A DNA stretch of 64,000 nt from Raphanus sativus (taxonomy: Eukaryota; Streptophyta; Magnoliopsida; Brassicales; Brassicaceae). The stretch lies in NCBI RefSeq assembly GCF_000801105.2, contig NC_079514.1, positions 45,264,515 to 45,328,514 on the forward strand. The letters are read 5' to 3'. The position numbers and the translations under genes are program-made. Position 1 is the first letter of the stretch. Each line of letters opens with the position of its first letter. Shown in pieces: positions 10,555 through 22,298 of the stretch. Under the pieces are notes generated by a model. That model saw only the letters and a list, made by a program, of their open reading frames with translations. It was not told the DNA's origin and did not search any database.

Positions 10555-10996
10555 TTTTATCATGTTAAATTTATCTATTTATTTTACAAATCATAAACTT
10601 AATTAACTGTCAAAATAATAAAAATATAGTTTTTTTAAAAGATTGTTATAGTTTAGCTTATATCGATATGTCACATTGACTATTTTTAAAAAAGAAACAT
10701 ATAACTAATAGTTAAATATAATGTTAAATTTTCTAAATTCCCATTCACTTTTATACACAGTCACACACAAAAAGTAAAAAATGTATTATCATAAACTAAG
10801 TTTGTCATCATTTGCTTTGTTATGAAAACTCGTCATTTGTCGACTCGAACAAATCGTTTCTTTTCTCTAAGAACAAATCATTTTCTCTTCTATTATGTAC
10901 GTTGCCTCTTGAATTTTTTCGCGAAAAAACTCCAGTTTCAAACAATCCGATTTTGAATTGTGAATTGTGTAAAAAAAAAGACCTCTCTGAGTGATT
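10555..10996. repeat. Direct repeat, copy 1
   Basis: Similar in order and wording to 11521-11995: both contain ATACACAGTCACACACAAAAAG, CTTGAAnnTTTCCGCGAAAAA-type and CTCTCTGA blocks. Divergence is visible, so the duplication is not recent. Confidence 0.7.
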
Positions 10997-11520
10997 TAGA
11001 GACTTAAGGATAAAAACAATATTGGTTCAGAGAAGAGTAATGAGTTAGAGAAGAGTAGTGAGTCGTTTCAAGCGATTTCAGCGCATGTTTGCTCTTCTCC
11101 TTAACCTTTCTTCTTACTCTCAAGCTTGATCATGTTCTTTCTCAATCATGGTAGTGAGTATCTTTATTTCTTTTTTCGTACTTGCTGCATTGACTTCTCT
11201 TTTGTATAGCCAAAATTGAGATAATTGTTTGAATCAGTTAATGTGTTTTTCTGATATTTAGTTTTGATTAAATTTAGTTTGGGTACAAACTATAAAATTT
11301 GGATCCTTGTGTGTTTAGCGATTTCTAAAGTAGAGGTCTTTATCAATGATATCATTTGACTTTGTCTTTTGTGGATTTATATTTACACCATTGTGGCCGT
11401 TTCTTCTTGTGATTTCATCTCTTCTCATCTTCGCATTCTCTCTTTTTTCATCTTTTTCATATCTTCTTCTCTTTCCGTATGTTTCTTCATTAGTGTGATT
11501 TTATTATTTTTAGCTAAAAA

Positions 11521-11995
11521 TTACAAGTCAAATTTATCTATTTATTTTATAAATCATAAACTTAGTTAGCTAAACAGAATCTAATTATTTAACAAATTAA
11601 ATTACAAACCATAAAATATAATTCTTCTTTTTAGCAAACTTGGTCTAATTTAACTTCTAACGATGTCACCTCGATTATTTTTAGCAAAGAAATATTTAAC
11701 TAATAGTTGTAGTTTTAATCTAAATCTAATGTTAAATTTTTAAAACTGTCTTTCTTTTTTATACACAGTCACACACAAAAAGTAAAAATATATTATCGTA
11801 ATTAAGCTCATCTGCTTTTATCGTGAAAACTCATCATCTTTCGACTAAACAAAACAGTTTTTTTCTCCAAAAATAAATCATTTTCTTCTTTTATGTGTTT
11901 GCCTCTTGAAAATTTCCGCGAAAAATCTCTAGTTCACATAATCAGTTTTTGAATTATGAGCTATGTCAAAAAGAGTCTCTCTGATTGATTATATG
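11521..11995. repeat. Direct repeat, copy 2
   Basis: Second copy of the unit at 10555-10996, same orientation, roughly 965 bases away. Confidence 0.7.
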
Positions 11996-13559
11996 ATGAA
12001 CAAAATCATCATATGTTTTGACTCTAAAATTCATACTTTGAACCCACATGCAGGTGAATAAATAATAAAAATTACTAATAACTAACAATATGAAATGTTG
12101 CTTAGTAATTGAGGAAAAATGACATTAAACTAAAAAGATGCTATAATACAGACAAATAATGAAAACATTAATTTTTCCGCTCTTAAATTCATATTATGTA
12201 TATTTTCTTCTATTATTGAATTTATGTGCTTTTACTTTTCTAAAATTTAAATGATATTAACATGATATTATATACATTAAATATAATATAGTTTTGAAAT
12301 TTATATTATCTCCTCTTATAAAACATAAATTTAATGTTTTCCATTTTGTTGCGTCGTATTAACGAAAATATGTTTTCATCCTAAATTGAAAATTCAAATA
12401 TAAGAAGAATATACATTAATGTTTTTCATGTGAATTTTGAAAATTATACTTTTAACATAAATTTACTATTTTTATCTGTGTATATAATTTTGAGAGTTAC
12501 TAAATAATTTATCAATAATTTGTATGTACATAAAATATTTATGAAAGATTAATTAAATTTATTAATAAATATATACGAAATAATATGTTCTAGTAGATCA
12601 ATATGTATATGTAACCAAAATATGTTTTATCTGAAGTTCAATTTTCCAAGTGATTTTTTTAATGAATCATATGTTTCATATTAAAAACTTATTATTGGAT
12701 ATGTTTGATAAAAATTGTCATCAATTTTGAATATATTTTTATACTGTTCGTTGACGAATATGTTTAGGTGTTTTGATTTTCTTCCAGGTCGTATTTTTTT
12801 TTTCAGTTTGGTTCTGGTTCGGTTATGATTTTCGGTTGTCGGTTTAAGAAATATAAAAATCGTTCAGTTATTTATAAATTTTGATTTAACTTGGGTTTAA
12901 TTATTTTGATTTTTGGTCTGGTTTAAACAACAATGCTAGAAACCCGACAACATGTGTCACTTTCTTGTATTTATGCAATATGAACATGTCCTTTGCTTTA
13001 GGAAATTGTAAACCTTAAATTCACTATAACAGATACTCTGAATAAACTCAGATGTTGATCATTACATCCCAAACAACTATAGACAAATATGCTAGAAGTA
13101 AGACTAATCCAGAAAACACCATCAAGCTTATCATGTATTTCACGGATTCACACTCTTCTAAACATCTGTCTCATGTACCTGCAATTTATTTATATGAAAA
13201 AATTGTCTTTAGTAGGACCAAACATCCGTAATGTATTGAAGCGTATAAACCTTGACATTTTTTACCTTTCAAACATAGTTAAAGTAGCTTGTGGTTTTTT
13301 TTGTTTGGAGAAATTCTTGCGCCAACATGAGATCAAGAGAAACTCGAAGAATCTTTTTAGAGAGGTTTTCCATGAGAAACTTTTACTTATCATTACCACC
13401 AACCTTTACAAAGATCTGAATAGTCTTATTCTCCCACTTTCTTTGCCTCGCCAAGGCTTATTATATAAAACTGATGTAGTAGTAGTATTTCCATTTTTTA
13501 ATTATTTTTTTTTACATTTTAAGATAGATGTTTAATGCTTAATGTACTTTTTCTATTTT

Positions 13560-14330
13560 TGTAAATTGTGTATTTTACATTTTAAAATATATGTTTAATT
13601 CTTAATGTATTTTCCCATTTTTAATATTATATATTTACTTTTAATATTATCTTACTTATTTATTATATACATATTATTTATTATTTTTGAAATTATATAT
13701 TTGGTAATCTTACATATGTTTAATGTAGTATTTCAATTTCTAATGTTGTATATTTACATATTATTTATTATTTTCAAAATTATATATATCATGGTAATAT
13801 TACATATGTTTAATGTAATATTTCCATTTTTAATTTTGTATATTTACATATTATTTATTATTTTCTAAATTATATATATATATATGGTAATCTTACATAT
13901 GTTTAATTTTCCATTTCTAATTTTTATATTTACATATTATTTATTATTTTCACAATTATATATATCATGGTAATCTTACATATGTTTAATTTAGTATTTC
14001 CATTTATAACTTTTTATATTTACATATTATTTATTATTTTTGAAATTATATTTACAGTTTAAGATAGATGTTTAATGCTTAATGTATTTCTATTTTTATA
14101 TTATGTATTTACTTATTAATATTATTTTTATATTATATATTTACTTTATATATATATACATTTTAGATTTTAAGATAGATTTTCAATGTTATTTACATAT
14201 TATTTATTATTTTTGAAATTATATTTATCAGTAATATTAAAATGTAAAACTATACATTATATCAATATTTCAAAAAAATGTAAAAACTAAACATAATAAG
14301 GTAATAATATTAGTCATGCCGCGTGGCTTC
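13560..14330. repeat. AT-rich repeat block, copy 1
   Basis: Low-complexity TTTATTATTTTC and TTACATATGTTTAAT units repeated about every 100 bases, ending in a GC-richer tail with CGTGGCTTCTTTTCGAAGA at about 14323. The whole block recurs at 14400-15010. The open frames inside (13605-13868 and 14552-14743) are hydrophobic by composition only. Confidence 0.65.
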
Positions 14331-14399
14331 TTTTCGAAGAAGGTCTCTTAAACGATGTGGACGCTCTCTGGAGCCTCAAAAGCTCACTTTTATTAGTAA

Positions 14400-15010
14400 T
14401 AAGGATATTTTTGTAAATTGTGTATTTTACATTTTAAAACAGATGTTCAATTCTTAATGTATTTTTCTATTTTTAATATTATATATTTACTTATTAATAT
14501 TATTTTACTTATTTATTATATACATTATTTATTATTTTTGAAATTATATATTTGGTAATCTTACATATGTTTAATTTTTCATTTCTAATGTTGTATATTT
14601 ACATGTTATTTATTATTTTCACAATTATATATATCATGGTAATCTTACATATGTTTAATTTAGTATTTCCATTTATAATTTTTATATTTACATATTATTT
14701 ATTATTTTCGAAATTATATTTACAGTTTAAGATAGATGTTTAATGCTTAATGTATTTTTTCTATTTTTCATATTATGTATTTACTTATTAATATTATTTT
14801 TATTATATATTTACTTAATATATATATATATATATTTAGATTTTAAGATAGTTTTTAATGTTATTTACATATTATTTATTATTTTCAAAATTCTATTTAT
14901 TAGTAATATTAAAATGTAAAACTATACATTATATCAATATTTCGAAAAATGTAAAACTAAACATAATAAGATAATCATATTAGTTATGCCACGTGGCTTC
15001 TTTTCGAAGA
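14400..15010. repeat. AT-rich repeat block, copy 2
   Basis: Direct copy of the preceding block, including the tail with CGTGGCTTCTTTTCGAAGA near 14992 and the following GATGTGAACGCTC stretch. Small indels separate the copies. Confidence 0.65.
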
Positions 15011-15478
15011 GGATCTCTAAAACGATGTGAACGCTCCCTGGTGCCTCAAAAGCGAACTTTTAATAGTATAGATTTAAGACATATATTTAATGCACTTGTC
15101 TCTTTCCATATTTTTAAAAATAGTTTTCTAACCATTCTTCGATACAATTAGTGGTAAATATGTATATATATTTCATCTGTTTCTAAAAGAAATATGTATA
15201 TGTGTTTTCAAACACTTATTAAAAATATAATATATTTTGATAATAAATATTATTTTTATATTTACCAATTTCCCATAATTCAGAAATAACAGTATTTAAA
15301 ATAGTACAGTTAGTTTTGAAATTTATTTACCATTATTACCTAATAAAATTCCATAAAAAACTTAAACCATATATTTCTAAACAAAATTTATTTTAAATAT
15401 TTATCTTTAACTTTTAAGAACAGAGAGTATGTGTTATATCTTAAAATTTCAACTTTTAACATTTGTATGATCCTTCCA

Positions 15479-15660
15479 CTAAGAGCAATGGAGCTGTTAA
15501 ATTAGTGATTCAACAGTTTAATCGAAGTTAAAAAGTTTTAACGGGTTGAACAAAATTTGAGTGGACTCTTCAAATACATGTGTCGAAATGTAAGAGATTG
15601 AAACTGATGGAGAAATGCATTGCATACATAGCCAACTTATCTTTTGGAAAAAGATGCTCT
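15479..15660. mobile_element. Possible small MITE
   Basis: About 180 bp starting TAAGAGCAATGGAG and ending AAAAAGATGCTCT, giving an imperfect inverted AGAGCA end. No convincing target duplication, so this is tentative. Confidence 0.3.
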
Positions 15661-15702
15661 AATTTCATTGGTTATCAAATAATTGGGAGATTTTTATCTC
15701 TT

Positions 15703-17090
15703 CATATTATTGGAGTTTAAATATTATGTAGTAAAATTGTTTTAAAAAAATAAAATTTATAACAAAATTCATGATTTTTGATGATCTACAAACAGAGATT
15801 ATCTCATTTCATTTGGATGCATATATATATCAATTTTCACTATAATTTTTATTAGCCATTAATTATATTTATTTTAGTATTAATTTTTAAAACTAATTAT
15901 TATATAAAAATGATTAAAACTATATCATTTTATTTATTTAAGTTAATTAGAACCGAAATTATTATTAATATGTAACTATTAAATCATAACATAAAGAAAT
16001 ATGAATTATAAATGGTGGGGTATGGTGTTGAATTTTGTTAAAAAACTATTGTAGAAGTTAAAAATGAAATGAGTGTTGGATAATTAGGTGGAAGATAGAA
16101 AAGATGATGTGGAAAGTTAAAAAGAGAAAAATAGGATGTTGAATCAATTCACCATTGTATATAGTTTTAGACTATATACAATGGTTCAAGATTCAACACC
16201 CTCTGCTTCATCTTTTAACACTCCATGTCATCTTCTCTTTCTTCAAGTTCATCATTCAACACATGTTCAACAAATACTCATTATAATGGTTTTGTTGAAT
16301 TATATTCAACATCCTATTTTACTAATTAATAATTATTTTTTTATATCCAAATTAAATATACTTAATCACTATTTATAGAAAATTTAAAATGATAAATTGA
16401 ACAAATGCTAATTGGTCAAATGGAAAATTTATCATTTTAAATTCTCTATAAATAGTGATTAAGTATATTTAATTTGGATATAGAAAAAATAATATTAATT
16501 AGTAAAATAGGGTGTTGAATATTATTCAACAAAACCATTATAGTGGGTATGAGTTGAACATGTGTTGAATGATGACATGGAGTGTTAAAAGATGAAGGAG
16601 AGGGTGTTGAATTAATTCACCACCCTATTTTTCTCTTTTAACACTCCACATCATCTTTTTTCTCTTCCACCTAATTATCCAACACTCATTTCATTTTTAA
16701 CTTCTACAATGGTTTTTTAACAAAATTCAACATCCTACCCCACCATTTATAATTCATATTTCTTTATTTTTATGATTTAATAGTTACATACTAATAATAA
16801 TTTCGGTTATAATTAACTTAAATAAATAAAATGATATAGTTTTAATCATTTTTATATATTAATTAGTTTTAAAACTTAATACTACAATAAATATAATTAA
16901 TGGCTAATAAAAATTATAGTGAAAATTGATATATATATATATATATATATCAATATATATATATATATATGCATCCAAATGAAATGAGATAATCTCAGTT
17001 TGTAGATCATAAAAAATCACGAATTTTGATATAAATTTTATTTTTTTTTTAAACAATTTTACTACATAATATTTAAACTCCAATAATATG
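15703..17090. repeat. Long fold-back palindrome, 1.39 kb
   Basis: Two arms, 15703-16398 and 16426-17090, are inverted copies of each other around a 27-base loop. The outer end reads CATATTATTGGAGTTTAAAT on the left and its complement on the right. The innermost arm is AATTTAAAATGATAAATT and its complement. The left arm has an extra palindrome of about 40 bases near 16150-16190, and the right arm has an expanded TA tract near 16930-16970. Each arm carries the units ACACTCCA-CATCATCTT and GTTGAATTnATTCA in the same order. No coding sequence. A transcript through it would form a long double-stranded RNA. Confidence 0.85.
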
Positions 17091-17104
17091 ACCAGAATCT
17101 CGGA

Positions 17105-17245
17105 ATAAAATCATGGACGACTTATATGTAAGTCGTCTGACGGACGACTGAAATGTAAGTTGTCTGGATACAATTAAATATTGAAGTTTTATTATTCAAT
17201 TGCAAAACTGATCTATGACGACTGAAATATAAGTCGTCGAGTTTT
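17105..17245. repeat. Palindromic GACGACT...AGTCGTC repeats, cluster 1
   Basis: Three or four imperfect copies of a 22-base palindrome with GACGACT and AGTCGTC arms around an ATTTAT or AAATGT core, for example near 17110, 17140 and 17218. The same motif recurs at 18718-18872. The units can fold into short hairpins. Confidence 0.7.
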
Positions 17246-18715
17246 AATAAAATACTATATCATGTTACAAAGTCATATTAAATTGAAGAAAGAAATTTTC
17301 TTAAAATTATAATTTATCAATTAGTTTATTTCAAATTTTGTATGTATTCTCTTATCTAACATTTTTCGAAAGCGTGGACATTTACCAGACTCGGAAAACC
17401 AAAACCGAAATCGACTCAAAAATGTAAATGCTATTTGGATATGTCCATTGTAAAATACATGTTAGATTCTTTTGGACTGACGGATCCCTGTTGGAGTCCG
17501 GATCCTACCCGAGAGTCAATCGGTACCAAAAATACATGAAATGTTTTGTGTATATTACATATATTTGGGTATTTTAGATATGTTTTAGGTATTACATATA
17601 CTTTTTAAGTTATGAGTTCATATTTTCGATTATAGTTTTGGGTTTCAAGGAAAATTCAATATCTAAAAAAAATATTTTGGGTATTGAAAAAAAATTGGGT
17701 ATTTTTTGTGTTCCTCAAATCATATTTCGGATAAAAATTTGGATGCTTTGGGTATTTGCTTTTTTTTTGGTATTTATTTGGGTTTTCATGTTTTAATATT
17801 TTTTTCTGGTTTTCGGGTACTTCAATTTGTTTGGGTCTTAAATAACCAAACAATCCAGTCCCATTACATATCCAAAAATTATAAGGATTTTACAGACATT
17901 TGAATTATGTATCCGAACATATCTGAATCTGAGAAAACCGACCTGAACACATACCCGAAATTTTCAAATACCTAGTTATGGCCACATGTTTAGGATCTGA
18001 AGAACTCAGACCCGAAAACCGATCTGTATTCGACACGAATACCCTAACCTAGTTTCTTTCATTATTTTGTATGGGTAAATTTATAAGAGCTATATTTGTT
18101 GAGTTGATAAGACTTAAGATTTATTTTGCAGTTTTTTGACTAATTTAATAATATAGATTTGTAAGGTTTTTAATAGTTTTTAAATCTATCTTAAATAGAT
18201 CTTTTTATCATAAATTATTTTTAGAGAATAATTTAATGTAAAATATATAATTTCTTTCAACAGGTGGTTGCTAAAGTGTTTTTATTAAAGTTGAATTTGT
18301 AAATATTTGGAACTATATAATGTAAAATGACATTGTATGATATTATGATATATATTCTTTAAAATAAATTTCAAAGTATATTAATTGGTTCAGAAGTTGA
18401 TTGCATATAAATTATATTGTTTTGGTTCGTGGATTAGTCAACCAATAATTTATGTATAGTTATCAAATTGATTAGGTTGCCTTCAAATTGTTCTGAATGG
18501 TTTAAATATAATTAAATTAATAGAACCCCTTTAATGGCTAGAGTGAAAAAAGGAAACATTAGAACCATAATATATATAAGTCACGTGTTTTTAGGATATA
18601 TAGAGGTAGACTAAACAAATAATTAATTAAATAAAATGGTCCAAAACAATTTACATAGGTAGATTTATTTAGACTCCTTCTCTTTTAATAGAACAGATTG
18701 ATATTTATATTTTTT
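17246..18715. other. Gene-free AT-rich interval
   Basis: About 1.5 kb. Around 17390-18060 the words CCGAAA, CCCGAAA and GGGTATTTT alternate, the kind of low-complexity sequence found inside plant hAT-like repeats, but clear ends were not found. The frames at 17656-17903 are by-products of this. Otherwise nothing supported. Confidence 0.3.
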
Positions 18716-18717
18716 TC

Positions 18718-18872
18718 CAGACGACTGAAATGTAAGTCGTCCAGGAAAGTCAAACTTCTGAAATAATTCTGTCAAATGCAAAACTAACCTATGACGACTT
18801 ATATTTCAGTCGTTTAGGTTTTTCAGAGATTTTTTTGTAACCAAACAAAAGCGGACGATTTATATTTCAGTC
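18718..18872. repeat. Palindromic GACGACT...AGTCGTC repeats, cluster 2
   Basis: Three copies: ACGACTGAAATGTAAGTCGT near 18721, ACGACTTATATTTCAGTCGT near 18794, and a diverged copy near 18856. Same family as the cluster at 17105-17245, about 1.6 kb apart. Confidence 0.7.
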
Positions 18873-19600
18873 GTCTTAAAAAACAGATTTAAAAGTCAAT
18901 TGCAAAAATAAGCTCTGCATTGACCAAACGATTACCAGTTAAATCGTCTTCAGCCAGATAGTAAGTTGTCTGGACGAACAGATCTCGAAAAAATATTGAT
19001 TTCATAGTTTTAACTAGTGAGATAACTTGTTTAGCACACATATGTTTTCTCCAAGCATCCAGAATCTCAAACAAAGGTGACCCACCAAAAATTTTCAATG
19101 GCTTTTTGAACCATAAAAAATTTCAGAATCAAAATCTTGGGTTTTTTAGATGAATATGGAGAGAAATTGAAAGAGATGTTGTTTTTAGTTCATAAAAATT
19201 GAGAAAAAAAGAAATGTAAATTGATTTTAGGTGCATTAAGAGCTTCAAATTGGTTGTTCATGGTGGTTGGTGTATTGAAAGCAATGACAATCAAAAATGT
19301 TGAGATTGAAAGAGTAAAAATGTTATTTTCAAAAAAATAAAATAATAAGTGATGGTATTTCCGTGAATAATCTAAACTTGTGGAGTGGATAGAGCAAAAA
19401 AAATTCAAAAAAAAATAGATGTTAGTTTTGTATTTGACTTAAGTTGTGAGTCAATTTTGCAAAAAACCCTAAAAACCATCAGCAAATTGTCATTTTATAC
19501 AATGTTGTCGATTTTTTTATCCGTAGATAAGTAGTAAATAGTAAGATGATGGGTAGGTAGGTACCCACGTGAAAACCATACCGTACAGTCGTCAAACATT

Positions 19601-19760
19601 TGAAGTTCGAGAAGTTTCGAACCCACCCGTTCTCTCTTCTCATTGTTCCGGAACTTTCGAAATTTCTAAGTTGTAGAGTACTATATTATTATCTTTATCT
19701 TATTTTAATCAATTTAATATCGTCACTAGTTTTCGCACTCTTCTTATTTAAGCCACCTCG
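19601..19760 (+). promoter_or_regulatory. HSFA7A promoter with two heat shock elements and a TATA box
   Basis: Two perfect three-unit heat shock elements of the nTTCnnGAAnnTTC type lie at 19606-19618 (TTC-GA-GAA-GT-TTC) and 19646-19658 (TTC-CG-GAA-CT-TTC). A TATTTAA box follows at 19745-19751, some 200 bases before the start codon. Trimeric heat shock factors bind such arrays, so the gene is likely heat-induced by class A1 factors, in keeping with what is known of Arabidopsis HSFA7A. Confidence 0.85.
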
Positions 19761-19950
19761 CATCGCTTACGTGGGGATTAGCTTCCTTCCTTTCCCTCTT
19801 CTCTACCCAACTGCCATCAACGAACTTAAACGGGCCAGTCGCACCACAAGATTCATTCTCGTCTAAATTTCATCAAACCAACCCAAGTCGTTGATCCAAG
19901 ATTGTTGTCTGTTTTTCTTTTTAATCTTCAATTTGGGTTTCGAGAACTTG

Positions 19951-21468
19951 ATGAATCCGTTTCAGCTCCAAGAAGGTGATCCACCACCAAAACCAGTCGA
20001 AGGATTACACGAGATTGGACCGCCACCGTTTCTAATCAAGACATTCGAGATTGTGGAGGATCCAAACACAGACCACATCGTATCTTGGAACAGAGGAGGT
20101 ACTAGTTTTGTCGTTTGGGATTTGCATTCTTTCTCAACGTTTCTTCTCCCTCGACACTTCAAACACAGCAATTTCTCAAGTTTCATCAGACAGCTTAACA
20201 CTTATGTACGTCCTTTCTCTCTGTTCTTTCTTTTGTGTATGTTGTCTGACCCAAGAAGAAAAAGAAAAACAGAGCAATGCTCTGTTTTTTTCTTTTACCA
20301 TCCCAAATCTTTTCCCCCTTCATCTTATTATAGTTACTGGAAAAATAAGTGGAGTATTCTGGATTCAACGTTTACTTGGTAATGAAATCCGTATTGAATT
20401 CAGTTTCTCTTTTTTGTTTGTTATTTCTAGAAACATCGAAAATGAAGATTCTGTAGAGTAGAAGAAGGTTCTTTAGCAAGTTCTAGAATCTTGTTTCGTG
20501 TCAACTTGTCTTCTAAAACAATTAGTAAGTTCTAGAATCTTGATTCGTGGCAACTTGGCTTCTAAAATAATCTCAAGAAATAGTAATCAATCTTATCACA
20601 ATACTCTTTGTTTATTCACTAGCCTGCCCACTTGTTCCATTCTTTATATTATCTTCCAAAAATAAAAAATATCGCTCGCCAATAATTGTTGTTGTTTAAT
20701 CACATATATTCATGTGGACTTTTGAAACCTTGCAACAACTCTATTGGAAGGTTTTTTATAAGAGGTTTTCTCATGCCATTGAGTTCTCATATGATTTGTT
20801 TTAGAAATTTTTATGTAAAACTCATAAAATATGTGTTTTAGATATGATTTTGATATTATTTAAAAAAATATATTATCTTAGTATTTAGTTTCAAAGGTTA
20901 ACATAAAAAATATTATCAGGGTTTCAGAAAAATAGAAGCAGAAAGGTGGGAATTTGCAAACGATGGGTTCTTGTTAGGACAGAGACAGTTATTGAAGTTC
21001 ATCAAGAGACGAGCTTCCTTCGGTTCATCGTCTCCATCGATCAATGATCCTTGTACCGAACTTCGTAGGGAGAAGCAGTTGTTAATGATGGAGCTGGTGT
21101 GTCTGAGACAACAGCAACAAACCACGAGGAGATACATCAAAGCTATGGAACAGAGGATTGAAGCAGCAGAGAGGAAACAGAGACAGATGATGTCTTTCTT
21201 GGCTAGAGCGATGCAGAGCCCTTCGTTTCTGCATCAGCTGCTGAAGCAGAGAGATATGAGACTCAAGGAGATTGAGGATGAGGCGGCAGAGAGAGAAAGA
21301 TGTTCTTCGATGTCGGAACTTGAAACTCTTGCTTTGGAGATGCAAGGCTATGGGAAACAGAAGAATGTGAAGGAAGAAGAGGATATGGTGGTCGAGAGAG
21401 AACTGGATGATGGTTTCTGGGAAGAGTTGCTTAGTAATGAGAGTTTGGCTTCGACTTCTAGCTATTAG
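19951..21468 (+). CDS. HSFA7A: Heat stress transcription factor A-7a, two exons
   Basis: A heat shock factor of class A that binds heat shock elements and activates chaperone genes. Exon 1 is 19951-20205 and exon 2 is 20920-21468; the 714-base intron has GT and AG ends at phase 0, the conserved intron position inside the DNA-binding domain. The protein has 267 residues (Arabidopsis about 272). Residues 25-116 form the winged-helix DNA-binding domain ([41 protein letters not shown]). About 130-180 form the HR-A/B coiled coil for trimers ([20 protein letters not shown]). Residues 248-257, [10 protein letters not shown], are an AHA activation motif. The family start MNPF chose the start codon; an upstream methionine at 19891 is in frame but lies in the 5' leader. 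A basic KRKR cluster remembered from Arabidopsis before SSMSELE reads ERER here. Confidence 0.93.
20206..20919 (+). other. HSFA7A intron
   Basis: 714 bases, GTACGT donor and TTATCAG acceptor. Frames that read through the donor, to 20382 or 20461, are intron sequence. Two direct near-repeats AAGTTCTAGAATCTTG(T/A)TTCGTG lie near 20480 and 20526. Confidence 0.75.
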
Positions 21469-21796
21469 ATGGATATCCTTTGGTTTTTAGTTGTGCCCAT
21501 AAGCTTTTTTATTTTATTTTTTATCAAGTACTCTGAAGCTTTTATTATCTTCCAAATATGTCTTGCCAGTTTTCAATTAGTAATAGTGTATAATTACAGA
21601 ACGTTATAATTCTTTCATGTATGCCAAATGCCAATAGCTATATGTGAAATATACTTTTCCTTTAATGCGGTTGCCCTTTGTACAAGCAAGAACCAAAAAT
21701 CCGAAAGGGTGGGAAATCACATAGACAGTTTGACTTGTTCAGGTTTCCTCCTTTAAAATGTCAGTCACTGGCTCTCTTTCAAAACTAAGAGTTACA
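21469..21796 (+). other. 3' flank of HSFA7A
   Basis: About 330 bases, T-rich after the stop, as expected of a plant 3' untranslated region and terminator zone. No precise poly(A) site could be chosen. Confidence 0.35.
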
Positions 21797-21905
21797 TGCA
21801 ATCAGTGGGTTTGGGCTAGTGGTGTGTGAGGGATAGTCTCGATACAGCGAATCCGCAGTTCGATTCCTGCTGACCGTCAAATCTGCTTTAAATGATAAGA
21901 ATAGA
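21797..21905 (+). mobile_element. tRNA-derived SINE-like sequence
   Basis: Contains a box-A-like TGGGCTAGTGGTGTGTGAGG (about 21811-21830) and, some 30 bases on, a box-B-like AGTTCGATTCCTGC near 21858, the spacing of an internal RNA polymerase III promoter. It does not fold as a complete tRNA. No poly(A) tail or target duplication was found, so the ends are unsure. Confidence 0.4.
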
Positions 21906-22298
21906 GTTATTTTCACCCTCAGACAGTTTACGTCTTTTTATTACAAAGAAAGGCAGTTACCGGGGGTGAGGTAGTTTTCTGGTGAAAAGACTTAAAATGC
22001 CCCTGACTAATTCCCAACCGGTTTTGTTCCCTCTTTTTCTCTAGTTAGTTTCGACAACTAGTTTAGATATTTTCAAATTTTGAAAAATGGTGGGGCCTGG
22101 TTATTAATTAAAATGAGTAAACCAACGTGCGTCTCTTCAACATACCTCTTTTTCTCCAACCACCTCCATTATTTCTCTGTTTTTACCGAAACCCAAGGAT
22201 TTCAGAGGGAAAACTAGGGAAGCAATTTTAGGGTTTGTGAGATTTGGTGGCGATTTTCCGACGATCTTACATACCGTTGCTAGTTCCAGAATTTAACG

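Larger units (their letters stand above)
10467..15072 (-). mobile_element. Candidate 4.6-kb Helitron with internal duplications
   Basis: On the minus strand it would begin TCTATACTATTAAAAG at 15072 and end CTAG at 10467, with A at 10466 and T at 15073 outside, the expected A-T insertion site. A short hairpin-like stretch (GTCCGTAGGGCGAG) precedes the 3' end. No Rep/helicase frame is seen. Inside are two direct duplications (10555-10996 with 11521-11995; 13560-14330 with 14400-15010). The ends could belong to two separate elements, so the full span is provisional. Confidence 0.4.

Noticed and set aside
13089..13535. 148-codon plus-strand open frame in the candidate Helitron
   Set aside because: No family character in either strand. 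A minus-strand word (KTIQIFVKVG) faintly recalls ubiquitin, but the match is too short and out of context.
13605..13868. Hydrophobic small protein, perhaps a membrane peptide
   Set aside because: It is the translation of an AT-rich tandem repeat; the same reading appears in the second copy at 14552-14743.
21811..21880. tRNA gene
   Set aside because: Boxes A and B are recognisable, but no cloverleaf with an anticodon stem could be drawn. The same holds at 44066-44120 and 58501-58568.
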